Positions 48,781 through 56,961 of a stretch of DNA of 64,000 nucleotides are shown piece after piece. Source of the stretch: CAYLHX01 sp964383675 (GTDB taxonomy: Bacteria > Patescibacteriota > Gracilibacteria > UBA1369 > LOWO2-01-FULL-3). Under the pieces are notes generated by a model. The model was not told where the DNA came from. It was given only the letters and a program-made list of their open reading frames with translations, and made no database searches. The stretch lies in the NCBI GenBank assembly GCA_964383675.1, contig CAYLHX010000001.1, forward strand, positions 67,017 to 131,016, written 5' to 3'. Both the position numbers and the translations under genes were made by a program. Positions within the stretch are counted from its first letter, which is position 1; the number at the start of each line of letters is the position of its first letter.

Positions 48781-49449
48781 CTAGGACAGAAAGACCAGAC
48801 GCGCTCCATAAGTTTGGCTCATCTCTATGAGTAAGTTATGGAGATTTGTTTCGCTATCGCTCAAGGCCTTGTTGGCAGGATTTCTTTTTAGGATAATCCT
48901 TTGATCGTTTGGTTTTGGATAAATGCTAGCGCCAATGATACTTTCCATGGCCTTGTACTGTGAAAGTTGATCATCGGGAAATTGTTGAAAACCATCGATG
49001 ATGCAGTAACTCCAGACTCTTGGAGCAAGCGATGACTCCTTGTATTCTCCCGGCAGATAGGCTTTTGCCCCTTCAGGATATTCTGGCACCCGCCTCATAG
49101 CGGCCCTTCTGGTTAATTCCCTAATCCTTACTGTAGCCGAAGGAGTAAGTTCAGTTCTGGGCAAAGTGACATCAGAGGTTGTTGGAGTTCCAGGAGCAGC
49201 TATTGGAGGGATATTGGGGTCAAAGGGATCAACAGAAAGTTCAGTCATAGAGGCAGGATCTCCTGGCAACATAGGGGGTGGCAGAAGAACTACCCTAGTG
49301 CTTTTACCATCTGGTAATTCAACACTGATAACACTAGTATCATTGGGTAGAACCGCTCTGAGTACTGGTCTTGAGGAGGCCTTTGGCTGTTCCTCTTGCC
49401 TACTAAGATCGTCATCTGGTGTAAGTGACTCCGCTGGCATTGCAGTCAT
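48781..49449 (-). CDS. Hypothetical protein with Pro-rich N-terminal half
   Basis: The product has 222 residues and no recognised family. The first half is low-complexity and rich in Pro, Ser and Thr (PPPMLPGDPASM, PPIAAPGTPTTSD); the second (about 100-222) is a compact alpha/beta segment (SSLAPRVWSYCIIDGFQQFPDDQLSQYKAMESIIGASIYP, LHNLLIEMSQTYGARLVFL). It has no signal peptide or membrane helix. It has its own well-formed promoter with an inverted repeat over the -10, so it is probably expressed and perhaps regulated. The base composition of the first half looks higher in G+C than its neighbours by eye. Confidence 0.55.
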   Translation of the reverse strand: MTAMPAESLTPDDDLSRQEEQPKASSRPVLRAVLPNDTSVISVELPDGKSTRVVLLPPPMLPGDPASMTELSVDPFDPNIPPIAAPGTPTTSDVTLPRTELTPSATVRIRELTRRAAMRRVPEYPEGAKAYLPGEYKESSLAPRVWSYCIIDGFQQFPDDQLSQYKAMESIIGASIYPKPNDQRIILKRNPANKALSDSETNLHNLLIEMSQTYGARLVFLS

Positions 49450-49450
49450 G

Positions 49451-49480
49451 GGTATAATTTAATCAACATTGAATTATACC
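49451..49480. promoter_or_regulatory. Inverted repeat over the promoter of the 48781-49449 gene
   Basis: GGTATAATT (49451-49459) and AATTATACC (49472-49480), a perfect 9-bp inverted repeat with a 12-bp spacer. Each arm contains TATAAT, on opposite strands. It covers the -10 and runs to the start codon, a place suited to an operator. Confidence 0.55.
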
Positions 49481-49501
49481 ATAAATAACATCTTTTATCA
49501 A
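49473..49501 (-). promoter_or_regulatory. Promoter of the 48781-49449 gene
   Basis: On the minus strand: TTGATA (49501-49496), a 17-bp spacer and TATAAT (49478-49473), 23 bp upstream of the ATG. Confidence 0.65.
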
Positions 49502-49510
49502 CGTGGCATG

Positions 49511-50059
49511 CTACAATCTCTCCTCTTTGAGAAATGCAAAAAGCTTTTGGTAAATCTCTTGGTGCGGCACGAAATCGGATGGATGCTTTGAGATGAGCTC
49601 TTCCAATTCTGCAAAATGTACGAATTTTACGGTGGAGACCTCTTCGGTTTGTAGTTTGAGTGTTGTTATATCAAGGTCTTTTCTAAGCAAATAGACATCT
49701 TTAAACTCATTATTCACAAAGGTACCATTGTTGGTAATATTTCTTTCTTTAAGGGAAAAAATTAGCTCTAAGCTTTGAGGATCTTCAATTACTCCCAACT
49801 CTTCTTCAAGTTCTCTTATGGCCGAGGGCAAACTCTCATCCCCTGCACTAATATGTCCTGAACAGGAGGTTTCCCATTTATCGGGATGTGATTCTTTGAT
49901 TGAGGCGCGTTTTTGCAACAGCAGTTCTCCCTGTGAATTTAATATCCAAACATCAACCGACCCGTGCCAATCGCCATCGCGATGCACCTCATGACGTAGT
50001 TTTTTTTGGCCAGTTTTTTGTCCTGAGAGGTCCAGAATGTCGAAATATTCTTCCTGCAT
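49511..50059 (-). CDS. Nudix hydrolase, isopentenyl-diphosphate isomerase-like
   Basis: The product has 182 residues. The N-terminus EEYFDILDLSGQKTGQKKLRHEVHRDGDWHGSVDVWILNSQGELLLQKRA and the Nudix box GHISAGDESLPSAIRELEEELGV fit the subgroup that includes YfcD and is distantly related to IPP isomerase. The Nudix catalytic residues REL-EEELG are intact. The substrate is unknown; isoprenoid, nucleotide and sugar-phosphate compounds are possible. It is adjacent to comM (46 bp) without obvious coupling. Confidence 0.88.
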   Translation of the reverse strand: MQEEYFDILDLSGQKTGQKKLRHEVHRDGDWHGSVDVWILNSQGELLLQKRASIKESHPDKWETSCSGHISAGDESLPSAIRELEEELGVIEDPQSLELIFSLKERNITNNGTFVNNEFKDVYLLRKDLDITTLKLQTEEVSTVKFVHFAELEELISKHPSDFVPHQEIYQKLFAFLKEERL

Positions 50060-50105
50060 ATGTCGCTAGTCTACAAAATTTATCTTGCGGCGACCAGAGC
50101 ACTTT

Positions 50106-51614
50106 TTAATTGTCGCGGAACTGGAAGGCTTCGCTTAGGTGGGCTTCGGTTATGCAGTGGCTATCTTCCAGATCAGCGATAGTTTGAGCGACTTTAATGA
50201 TTTTGAGATAGGCGCGTGCCGACAAGTGCTGTTTGGCAGCAAGTTGGCCGAGAAATCGCTTGGCATCTCTGCTAAAGAGGCAAAGCTTCTTGATGGTCTC
50301 CACTCTTAGATCTTTGTTGCGATAGTGATTGGGCACCCCTTTGAATCGTTCAATTTGCCTGTTATGTGCTGTAATGATTTGTTGTTTAATTGCAGCAACC
50401 GGTTGAGCGCTTTTTGCCAGTAATTTGGAATTTTTGATTTTGCTCATTTTTAGAAAAATATCAATTCGATCTTTTAAAGGGCCTGATAATTTTCTTTGAT
50501 AGTTTTTTATTTGCGTTTCAGTGCAGATGCATGGTGTGCCGCTATCAAGCTTGAAGCCACAAGGACAGGGATTCATGGTGGCTAGAAAAATAAAATTTGA
50601 GGGAAAGCTAAAGGTATATTTTGAACGTGTTATTGTAATAAATTGATCCTCCAGTGGTTTTCTTAAGGTTTCCAAAATGTTCTGCTTAAACTCGGCGACC
50701 TCATCAAAAAATAAAACTCCGTTATGTGCCAAGGAAATCTCTCCCGGCTGCGGGGTATTTCCCCCGCCGGTAATTGCAGTGAGTGTGGTGTTGTGATGAA
50801 TTTCGCGAAATGGCCTGTTAGTGATTAGTTTTTGCTCTTTTAAGAGTCCTGCCACCGAATAAATACTACTTGTGGAAAATATTTCCTCACTGGACATGGG
50901 GGGCAAAAGAAATTTAAAAGTTCTGCATAATATTGTTTTGCCGCAACCGGGGCTTCCCATCAGAAGCATATTATGCCCTCCGGCAGCGGAGATTACGGCG
51001 CCCTTTTTTTCTTTTTCCAAACCGACTATCTCATTAAATTGCTCGAATTCCTGATCAGTCGCGAAATAGCTTTCTATTTTTCGGCGTATTGCCGGCTTAA
51101 TCGCCGTTTGTCCCTGAAAAAAACAAATCAATTCTCTTAAACTTCGAACAGGATAAATTTCAATACCATCGACATAACTTGCCTCTTGTACATTCTCCGC
51201 CGGAATAAATATTCTTTTGAAGTTATGTTTTTTGGCATGCTGCACCATTGGCAAAATTGAGGAGACTTGTTTTACCTTGCCCGTTAGGGATAGTTCACCA
51301 ACAATCACAAAATCAATTTTTGCAATTTCCAGCTGTTTACTGGCCAGAAGAATACTTAGAGCGATTGGCAGATCAAATTGTGATCCGCTTTTACGGATTT
51401 CCGCCGGTGCCAAATTGATTGTTTTCTTGATTTGGGGGAACTGAGCTCCGCTATTGCGAATCCCCGACTTTACGCGTTCTTTGGACTCCTGCACCAGTGT
51501 GTCTCCCAATCCCACGATGTGAAATGAGGGAAGTCCATTAGTGACATCGGCCTGCACTTCAACGGTATGGCATTGCAAGCCAATTGCGGTACAAGCAAAA
51601 ACTCTACTAACCAT
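50106..51614 (-). CDS. comM: YifB/ComM-family Mg-chelatase-like AAA+ ATPase
   Basis: ComM is a hexameric helicase that promotes branch migration during natural transformation. The protein has an N-terminal LonC/RadA-type S5-fold domain (about 1-165, VEVQADVTNGLPSFHIVGLGDT), an AAA+ core with Walker A GSPGCGKT, GEISLAHNGVLFFDEVAEF as Walker B, and a Cys-rich segment MNPCPCGFKLDSGTPCICTE, ending with a Mg_chelatase C-terminal domain (LSARAYLKIIKVAQTIADL). The length of 502 is typical. A role in DNA uptake fits the ComEC-like and pilus genes in the window, which are not linked to it in an operon. Confidence 0.93.
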   Translation of the reverse strand: MVSRVFACTAIGLQCHTVEVQADVTNGLPSFHIVGLGDTLVQESKERVKSGIRNSGAQFPQIKKTINLAPAEIRKSGSQFDLPIALSILLASKQLEIAKIDFVIVGELSLTGKVKQVSSILPMVQHAKKHNFKRIFIPAENVQEASYVDGIEIYPVRSLRELICFFQGQTAIKPAIRRKIESYFATDQEFEQFNEIVGLEKEKKGAVISAAGGHNMLLMGSPGCGKTILCRTFKFLLPPMSSEEIFSTSSIYSVAGLLKEQKLITNRPFREIHHNTTLTAITGGGNTPQPGEISLAHNGVLFFDEVAEFKQNILETLRKPLEDQFITITRSKYTFSFPSNFIFLATMNPCPCGFKLDSGTPCICTETQIKNYQRKLSGPLKDRIDIFLKMSKIKNSKLLAKSAQPVAAIKQQIITAHNRQIERFKGVPNHYRNKDLRVETIKKLCLFSRDAKRFLGQLAAKQHLSARAYLKIIKVAQTIADLEDSHCITEAHLSEAFQFRDN

Positions 51615-51693
51615 AAAATTTATTAAGGTAGTAGCGAGTATGAATTACCGAGATTAAATTTTGATTAAATTTTCTTAAAAAATTATCAAAATT

Positions 51694-52686
51694 CTATTTG
51701 AGGTTTAAAGCGAAGTTCCCGTCTGCAGTATTGAAATAGATTTTTGCATTGTTCCCCGCGGGAATAAGGGCTGTGGGGAAGGCAGTTATTTGATCGGTTA
51801 CGGTAATTTCACTAAAAGAGTTCTCCTCGGGATGATAGAAGCCGAAGGTGTAGTTGATAGGGGAAGTTGAATCGAGTGGTTGAATATAGTTAGTGTATTG
51901 ACCGTTGGAACTGGTGCTTTGAAACTCCTGGTTGGTTATGAAAATCAATTGATCGTCTGAAGTCCAGGCGAAATTTGCACTGTAGCGATCCAAATCAAGC
52001 TCGTATAACTCATTTTGTGCATTTAAAATAAAGGTTTTGTTGAAGTCCTCTCTAAAGAAGAGGAAGTTCTTACCGTTTGGGGAAACTATTCCGGTTTCGA
52101 TATCCGTTAGTTTATTGTTTTCAATTTTTCCCTTTTGTTTTTGAGTAATATTAACTTTGTAGGCTGTACCGCTATTTCCTTCTATTATCAGAGCCCCTTT
52201 CTCTGAACCAAAAATTCTGGGTTCCTTAACCTCTTTCGGGAAAAATACGATAGGTCTATTTTGGGAATCGGCCTCGTCTACCAACTTATACATGCCATTC
52301 TCTTCGGCATAGGTGAGTAGGTAGTTTGGTGGGGGTAACAAAGCTGGCAGCTCATCCACAGCTGTTAAGTAAGGTTCAATATTGAAGTCGATGGGATATT
52401 CGACGGTTCTCCACAAAGGCACATCAACGGTATCCAAAATCACCTGATATCCTTCTTTATAGATGATTAAATCCTTAATGCCGGATTTTTGCTTGGTTAT
52501 ACAGGGAGAAGTTTCACAAAACAGCTGCTCAATGCCGAAAACTTCCACGGTGAAGGGAGGTTCTCCTATGAAACTGATTTTCCCGCGGTTAAGAAAGGCA
52601 CCCCATAAATAGAGTAAGGCCAGTGACAAAATTATAATGCCGAGGAATATTGCCAGAGCCAAGGATTTTCTTTTGTCTTCATCCAT
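51694..52686 (-). CDS. Membrane-anchored beta-propeller-like protein
   Basis: The product has 330 residues. A single membrane helix (about residues 10-31) is followed by a PEGA-like beta domain (about 40-105, FTVEVFGIEQLFCETSPCITKQKSG, then IDFNIEPYL) and a C-terminal beta-rich region (about 125-330) with short repeats resembling WD40/TolB strands (NGKNFLFFREDFNKTFILNAQNELYELDLDRYSANFAWTSDDQLIFITNQE). Two cysteines in the PEGA-like part may pair. Its first codons overlap the end of yraN by 8 bp. It probably senses or binds envelope material, which is inferred. Confidence 0.65.
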   Translation of the reverse strand: MDEDKRKSLALAIFLGIIILSLALLYLWGAFLNRGKISFIGEPPFTVEVFGIEQLFCETSPCITKQKSGIKDLIIYKEGYQVILDTVDVPLWRTVEYPIDFNIEPYLTAVDELPALLPPPNYLLTYAEENGMYKLVDEADSQNRPIVFFPKEVKEPRIFGSEKGALIIEGNSGTAYKVNITQKQKGKIENNKLTDIETGIVSPNGKNFLFFREDFNKTFILNAQNELYELDLDRYSANFAWTSDDQLIFITNQEFQSTSSNGQYTNYIQPLDSTSPINYTFGFYHPEENSFSEITVTDQITAFPTALIPAGNNAKIYFNTADGNFALNLK

Positions 52687-53050
52687 CCAGAATATTTTTA
52701 AAATGATTTATCTCCAAGAGTTTTCCTCTTCCAGCTAATTTTATTGCAATTAGGTCGAAGCGCCAAGTAAATGGTAGTTTTTCCCTACGGGATTCAATGA
52801 AATAGTGAGCCGTTTTAAGCATTCGGCCAATTTTTCGATGCCCCACAGCTTCTTGAGGCAGCCCGAAAATAATTTGGGTTCGTGATTTCACTTCACAAAA
52901 TACCAGCACATTTTTTTGCGAATTTAGGGCGATAATATCTATTTCCCCAAAACGACAATAAAAATTTTGGCTAATAATTTCGTAATTCAAAGATTCCAGA
53001 AATTTTTTGGCGTACTGCTCGCCTAATTGTCCTAAATCCTTTTTATTCAT
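52679..53050 (-). CDS. yraN: YraN family (UPF0102) putative endonuclease
   Basis: This is a small protein of the UPF0102 family with a restriction-endonuclease-like fold (123 residues from the ATG at 53050; a frame-open extension upstream was rejected). The family motif is visible: GEQYAKKFLESLNYEIISQNFYCRFGEIDIIALNSQKNVLVFCEVKSR, with the acidic GEIDI and EVK residues that would bind metal, then IGRMLKTAHYFIE. The function is not known; some studies point to nucleic-acid processing. It overlaps the next gene by 8 bp and faces away from dnaB. Confidence 0.9.
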   Translation of the reverse strand: MNKKDLGQLGEQYAKKFLESLNYEIISQNFYCRFGEIDIIALNSQKNVLVFCEVKSRTQIIFGLPQEAVGHRKIGRMLKTAHYFIESRREKLPFTWRFDLIAIKLAGRGKLLEINHFKNILDG

Positions 53051-53066
53051 GCGACTATGGTACACC

Positions 53067-53095
53067 TTGAAATTAAAATTTTTTTAAAATATAGT
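53067..53095 (+). promoter_or_regulatory. Promoter for dnaB
   Basis: TTGAAA at 53067-53072, a 17-bp spacer, TATAGT at 53090-53095. The dnaB ATG at 53131 gives a leader of about 30 nt, here with a weak AAGG 7-10 bp before the start. Confidence 0.6.
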
Positions 53096-53130
53096 GTGCT
53101 TCCAGAGAAGTTTTGCTTTTAAGGTTTTAT

Positions 53131-54495
53131 ATGGCTGATCAGAGTAACTACGTACCGCCTCATAGTTTGGAGGCCGAAAGGTCGACCATCGGCTCACTTT
53201 TGGTTGATAAAGACTCTATTCTGAAAATTTCAGATTTTTTGCGTCCCGAGGATTTTTATCATGATGCGCATCGAATTGTTTACCAGGCGATTGTGGATCT
53301 TTACGATAAGCGTTCTCCAATTGACTTGGTTACTTTGGCCAGTATTTTGGAAGACCGCAAAGAGCTTAAACTGATTGGCGGAGCCTCGTATTTGGCTTTA
53401 ATGGCCAATGAGGTGCCCACTGCGACGCATATTTTTCAATATGCCAGCATTGTTAAAGAAAAGGCGATTTTAAGAAGACTGATTCTGGCTGGAGATACTA
53501 TCAAAGGGCTTGGTTATCAGGAGGGGGAAGATGTAGAAATGCTTATTGATTTGTCTGAAAAAGCTCTGTTTCAGGTTTCCCAGACCTTCATGAGTGATCG
53601 TTTTGTGCATATTAAAGATGTTTTGAACAAGACCTACGAGAAGATTTCCGATCTGCACGACCCGGAAGCAAAGGAGAAGTATCGTGGCTTGCCAACCGGT
53701 TTTGCTTCATTGGATAATTTGTTGTCAGGTTTGCAACCGGCCGATCTAATTATTTTGGCCGCTCGACCTTCCATGGGAAAAACTGCTTTTGCTCTGAATG
53801 TCGCTCAAAATATTGCCAAGCGCGGTCATGCCATCGGTGTTATTTCTTTGGAAATGTCCAAAGAGCAGCTGGTGGAAAGAATGTTTTGTAGCCTCTTAGG
53901 TGTAGATTCCTGGAAGATGCGTACCGGTAGGCTAACCGATGATGATTTTAGCAAAATCGGTGGAGTTATGGATGAAATGAACTCAATGAAAATTTACATA
54001 GACGATTCTATCGGTAACTCGATTGCCGAGCTAAAGGCAAAGGCCAGAAGACTTAAAATGGAGCATGGCCTGGACTTTCTGGTGGTCGACTATCTGCAGT
54101 TAATGACTGCGGGACATAGTACAAACCAGTCTAACCGTGTTCAGGAGATTTCCGAGATATCCAGATCGCTTAAAGCCTTGGCTCGTGATTTATCTGTGCC
54201 GATTCTTGCTCTATCGCAGCTGTCACGTGCTGTGGAGTTGCGTCCGAGTAAAGTTCCGCAGCTATCCGATCTGAGAGAGTCTGGAGCTATTGAGCAGGAT
54301 GCCGATGTGGTCTTAATGATGTATCGCGAGGATTATTATGAAGAGGACACCGACCGTAAGGGCGTGACAGACCTGTATATCAGAAAGCATAGAAACGGGC
54401 CAATCGGTCATACCGAACTCTCATTTAAAAAAGAACAGCTCAAGTTTATCGATGTGGAAAAACATAGAAAAGCTGAGGACTATATGTCAGCTTAA
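53131..54495 (+). CDS. dnaB: Replicative DNA helicase DnaB
   Basis: This is the hexameric 5'-3' helicase that drives the replication fork. From the ATG at 53131 it has 454 residues (an upstream TTG at 53113 is rejected). The N-terminal helical domain begins with PPHSLEAERSTIGSLLVDKDSI. The RecA-like core contains Walker A ARPSMGKTAF, Walker B LDFLVVDYLQLM, the segment LSQLSRAVELRPSKVPQLSDLRESGAIEQDAD, and a C-terminal RKHRNGPIGH. No intein or insertion is present. The window contains no dnaA or dnaN gene, so it does not mark the replication origin. Confidence 0.96.
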   Translation: MADQSNYVPPHSLEAERSTIGSLLVDKDSILKISDFLRPEDFYHDAHRIVYQAIVDLYDKRSPIDLVTLASILEDRKELKLIGGASYLALMANEVPTATHIFQYASIVKEKAILRRLILAGDTIKGLGYQEGEDVEMLIDLSEKALFQVSQTFMSDRFVHIKDVLNKTYEKISDLHDPEAKEKYRGLPTGFASLDNLLSGLQPADLIILAARPSMGKTAFALNVAQNIAKRGHAIGVISLEMSKEQLVERMFCSLLGVDSWKMRTGRLTDDDFSKIGGVMDEMNSMKIYIDDSIGNSIAELKAKARRLKMEHGLDFLVVDYLQLMTAGHSTNQSNRVQEISEISRSLKALARDLSVPILALSQLSRAVELRPSKVPQLSDLRESGAIEQDADVVLMMYREDYYEEDTDRKGVTDLYIRKHRNGPIGHTELSFKKEQLKFIDVEKHRKAEDYMSA

Positions 54496-54503
54496 GTTCA
54501 GGA

Positions 54504-54532
54504 TTGTTTTTCTGGTGCTAAATTCATATAAT
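54504..54532 (+). promoter_or_regulatory. Promoter for lysK
   Basis: TTGTTT at 54504-54509, a 17-bp spacer, TATAAT at 54527-54532. The ATG at 54558 gives a leader of about 18 nt without a Shine-Dalgarno motif. Confidence 0.65.
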
Positions 54533-54557
54533 AGCCGTACAAAATTTAATTAATCAT

Positions 54558-56147
54558 ATGTTTTGGGGAGATCAAATAGTTGATGATTTCTTGGCGGAAT
54601 ATTCAAAAGAGGCCGAGAGTAGAAGGTTGATTTTACGCGATGAAAAAACTTTATCGGGGCGGCCACATGTGGGGTCCTTACGATCTTTTGTGATGCATGC
54701 GGTGCTATCCGATGTTTTGACTAGTCGGGGGGTGGAAAATGTCTTCTACTACGAAATAAATGACACGGACGCTTTTGATTCCGTTCCGGCTTATGTGCCG
54801 GTGGAGTGGAAAGAACATTTGGGCAAAAGGCTTAAAGATGTTCCATCTCCGGATGGTAAAGCGGAAAACTATGCCATGTATTTTGCCGATGAATATACCA
54901 AAGCCCTGGTCGACTCAAAGTATAACGCTGAATTTTATGTGAGCAGTCGCCGTTATGAGGCCGGTGAATATGACAAATATATAAGGTTGGCCCTGGATAA
55001 TAAGGATAAAATTCGAGAAATTTATCGCGAAGTCAGCGGTTCTGAAAAGCAGGAGAGTTGGTATCCTTGTCAGGTGATTTGTGACGGTTGTGGAAAAATT
55101 TCCACTACCAGGGTTTTAAATTGGGATGGTGAAGAGGTAGAGTATAGTTGTGATGCGGATGTAAAATATACCAAGGGGTGTGGTCATGGCGGAAAAAAAT
55201 CTCCTTTCGGCGGGAATGCCACCATGCCTTGGAAGGTGGAATGGGCGGCAAAATTTTGTGTTGTTGAGGTAGATCTGGAGGGTGCAGGCAAAGATCATTA
55301 TGCCGCAGGGGGATCCAGGCATGTTTCCAATAGAATTTGTGAAGAGGTCTTTGGCCACAAACATCCGTTTGATGTTCGCCATGAATTCATTCTGATGGAG
55401 GGAGCAAAAATGTCTTCCTCTTCCGGATTGGGAGCTACGGCCGTGGAGCTTGAGCAGCTTTTGCCAACCTACATTTTTAGGTTCATGATGATTCAAAAAG
55501 ATGTAATGAAGACTATTAATTTTAATCCCGAAGGTGATACCGTACCTGTTTTATTCGATCAATATGATGAGGTTTGTGCCGACTATTTTATGGGTACTGA
55601 GGATGTGAAAGAACATAAAAATCGTATCTTTGAGTTTACTCATTTTTATGAAGATGATTTAAAACATTTGAACCGCTTTTTGCCCAGATTCAGTTTGATC
55701 TCTTTCTATTCCCAGATGCCCCATGTAGACATCTATCAAAAAGTGCGTGATCTGAAAGGGGCAGATTTGAGCGATGAAGATAAAAAAGAAGTGGATTTGC
55801 GTATTGAATATGCTCAAAAATGGCTTCAAACTTGTGGTCCGGAGAAATATATCTTTAAAATTCAGGAAGATACTCCATCTGAGGCAAAGAATTTAACTAC
55901 CGAACAGAAATCAATTTTGAAGTCCTTGTCGGATTATTTGTTAAACAATCCCGAGGCCAATGGAGAAGAGATTCAAGGTTTTTTGCACGATAAGAAAAAT
56001 GAGATGCAAATGCAGCCTAGAGATGTTTTTACGGCTATATATGTTTCTATTTTAGGCAAAGATAGCGGTCCCAAGGCTGGCTGGCTGCTGGAGGCTTTGG
56101 ACAATAAATTTTTACTTGAAAGATTTGCCGATGTGGCGAAAAGTTAA
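54558..56147 (+). CDS. lysK: Class I lysyl-tRNA synthetase
   Basis: The enzyme charges tRNA-Lys. It belongs to the class I (archaeal-type) LysRS, unrelated to the usual class II LysS. The N-terminal Rossmann domain carries the HIGH equivalent HVGS (37-40, LSGRPHVGSLRSF), and the KMSKS equivalent is KMSSSSG (near 279, EFILMEGAKMSSSSGLG). Zinc-type Cys pairs (CDGCGKIS, CGHGG) lie in between, and the C-terminus is the alpha-helical anticodon-binding cage. The length of 529 is normal. The next gene overlaps its end by 17 bp, making an operon with the M14-like gene and guaA. Confidence 0.93.
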   Translation: MFWGDQIVDDFLAEYSKEAESRRLILRDEKTLSGRPHVGSLRSFVMHAVLSDVLTSRGVENVFYYEINDTDAFDSVPAYVPVEWKEHLGKRLKDVPSPDGKAENYAMYFADEYTKALVDSKYNAEFYVSSRRYEAGEYDKYIRLALDNKDKIREIYREVSGSEKQESWYPCQVICDGCGKISTTRVLNWDGEEVEYSCDADVKYTKGCGHGGKKSPFGGNATMPWKVEWAAKFCVVEVDLEGAGKDHYAAGGSRHVSNRICEEVFGHKHPFDVRHEFILMEGAKMSSSSGLGATAVELEQLLPTYIFRFMMIQKDVMKTINFNPEGDTVPVLFDQYDEVCADYFMGTEDVKEHKNRIFEFTHFYEDDLKHLNRFLPRFSLISFYSQMPHVDIYQKVRDLKGADLSDEDKKEVDLRIEYAQKWLQTCGPEKYIFKIQEDTPSEAKNLTTEQKSILKSLSDYLLNNPEANGEEIQGFLHDKKNEMQMQPRDVFTAIYVSILGKDSGPKAGWLLEALDNKFLLERFADVAKS

Positions 56148-56961
56148 ATCACTGTCCAGGAATTTCATGCGCGCCGCACAGGGGCTTTATCAAAACAATT
56201 TTGATAAATATTTGGCGATACCGGAGAATGTTGACGAATTTAAACTGGGAGAATCAGTCGAGGGAAGAGATATTTATGCTTATAAATTTGAAAACAATTC
56301 TTTTCATGCCGGTAACAAAATCAAGGTGCTGTTTTTGGGTGGAATTCATGGAAATGATGTGGGCACTATCAAGTTAATGCATCGCTTGATTTTTTATCTG
56401 GCCGGCGTGAGAGCACCGCTGGGCCTAACTGTGTATGTAATCCCCTGTCTTAATGTGGATGGACACGTAAGGGCTATCATGCGGCCGGATTATGTTCACG
56501 GTGGTGTGATGGCGCGTTTAAACGCAAATGAGGTAGATCTGAACTGTAACTTTGATACGAAAAGCTTTCAAATTGAGAATTATGGAGTTTTTGAAGAGGA
56601 AAATGTTTCAATTTTTTGTGGTGAAAAACCCTTTTCCGAGCCTGAAAGCAAGCTTTTGGCAGATTTTGTTTTGCGTAATGGCATTTCGGTCTTATATTCT
56701 TTCCAGGCTGGAACTGGAGAGGTTATAGGTGGCAAAAATAAGCTGGCAGAGAGATTGGTGAAAGAGTTTACGGATCGTACCAAGTTGCAACAATTGCAGG
56801 AAGCTCAGTGGAAGCTACGCAATGAGACCGGAACATTAAAGGAATGGTGCGATGAAAATAATGTTGCATATATCGGCATTGGTAGCCATAGTCGATATGG
56901 AAGTGAGTGGAAAAATCAAAAAAATGCCATTATAAATGCTATAAAATATCACTATGGATAA
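56131..56961 (+). CDS. M14-family metallocarboxypeptidase-like protein with degenerate active site
   Basis: The product has 276 residues from the ATG at 56131 (an upstream TTG at 56116 rejected). The fold is visible in GGIHGND (expected HxxE), LNANEVDLNCNF (expected NGVDLNRNF) and FSEPESKLLADF. Several key positions differ: the metal Glu is Asp76, the substrate-binding Arg is Cys139, the third zinc His is replaced by Tyr189 (VLYSFQAGTG), and no catalytic Glu is evident near the C-terminus. So zinc peptidase activity is doubtful. It may be a binding protein or act on another substrate. It sits between lysK (17-bp overlap) and guaA (8-bp overlap), tightly coupled to both. Confidence 0.75.
   Translation: MWRKVKSLSRNFMRAAQGLYQNNFDKYLAIPENVDEFKLGESVEGRDIYAYKFENNSFHAGNKIKVLFLGGIHGNDVGTIKLMHRLIFYLAGVRAPLGLTVYVIPCLNVDGHVRAIMRPDYVHGGVMARLNANEVDLNCNFDTKSFQIENYGVFEEENVSIFCGEKPFSEPESKLLADFVLRNGISVLYSFQAGTGEVIGGKNKLAERLVKEFTDRTKLQQLQEAQWKLRNETGTLKEWCDENNVAYIGIGSHSRYGSEWKNQKNAIINAIKYHYG

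Noticed and set aside
50106..51614. Magnesium chelatase of tetrapyrrole synthesis
   Set aside because: The N-terminal S5-fold domain and the Cys-rich segment show the ComM/YifB family; no bch or chl genes are present.
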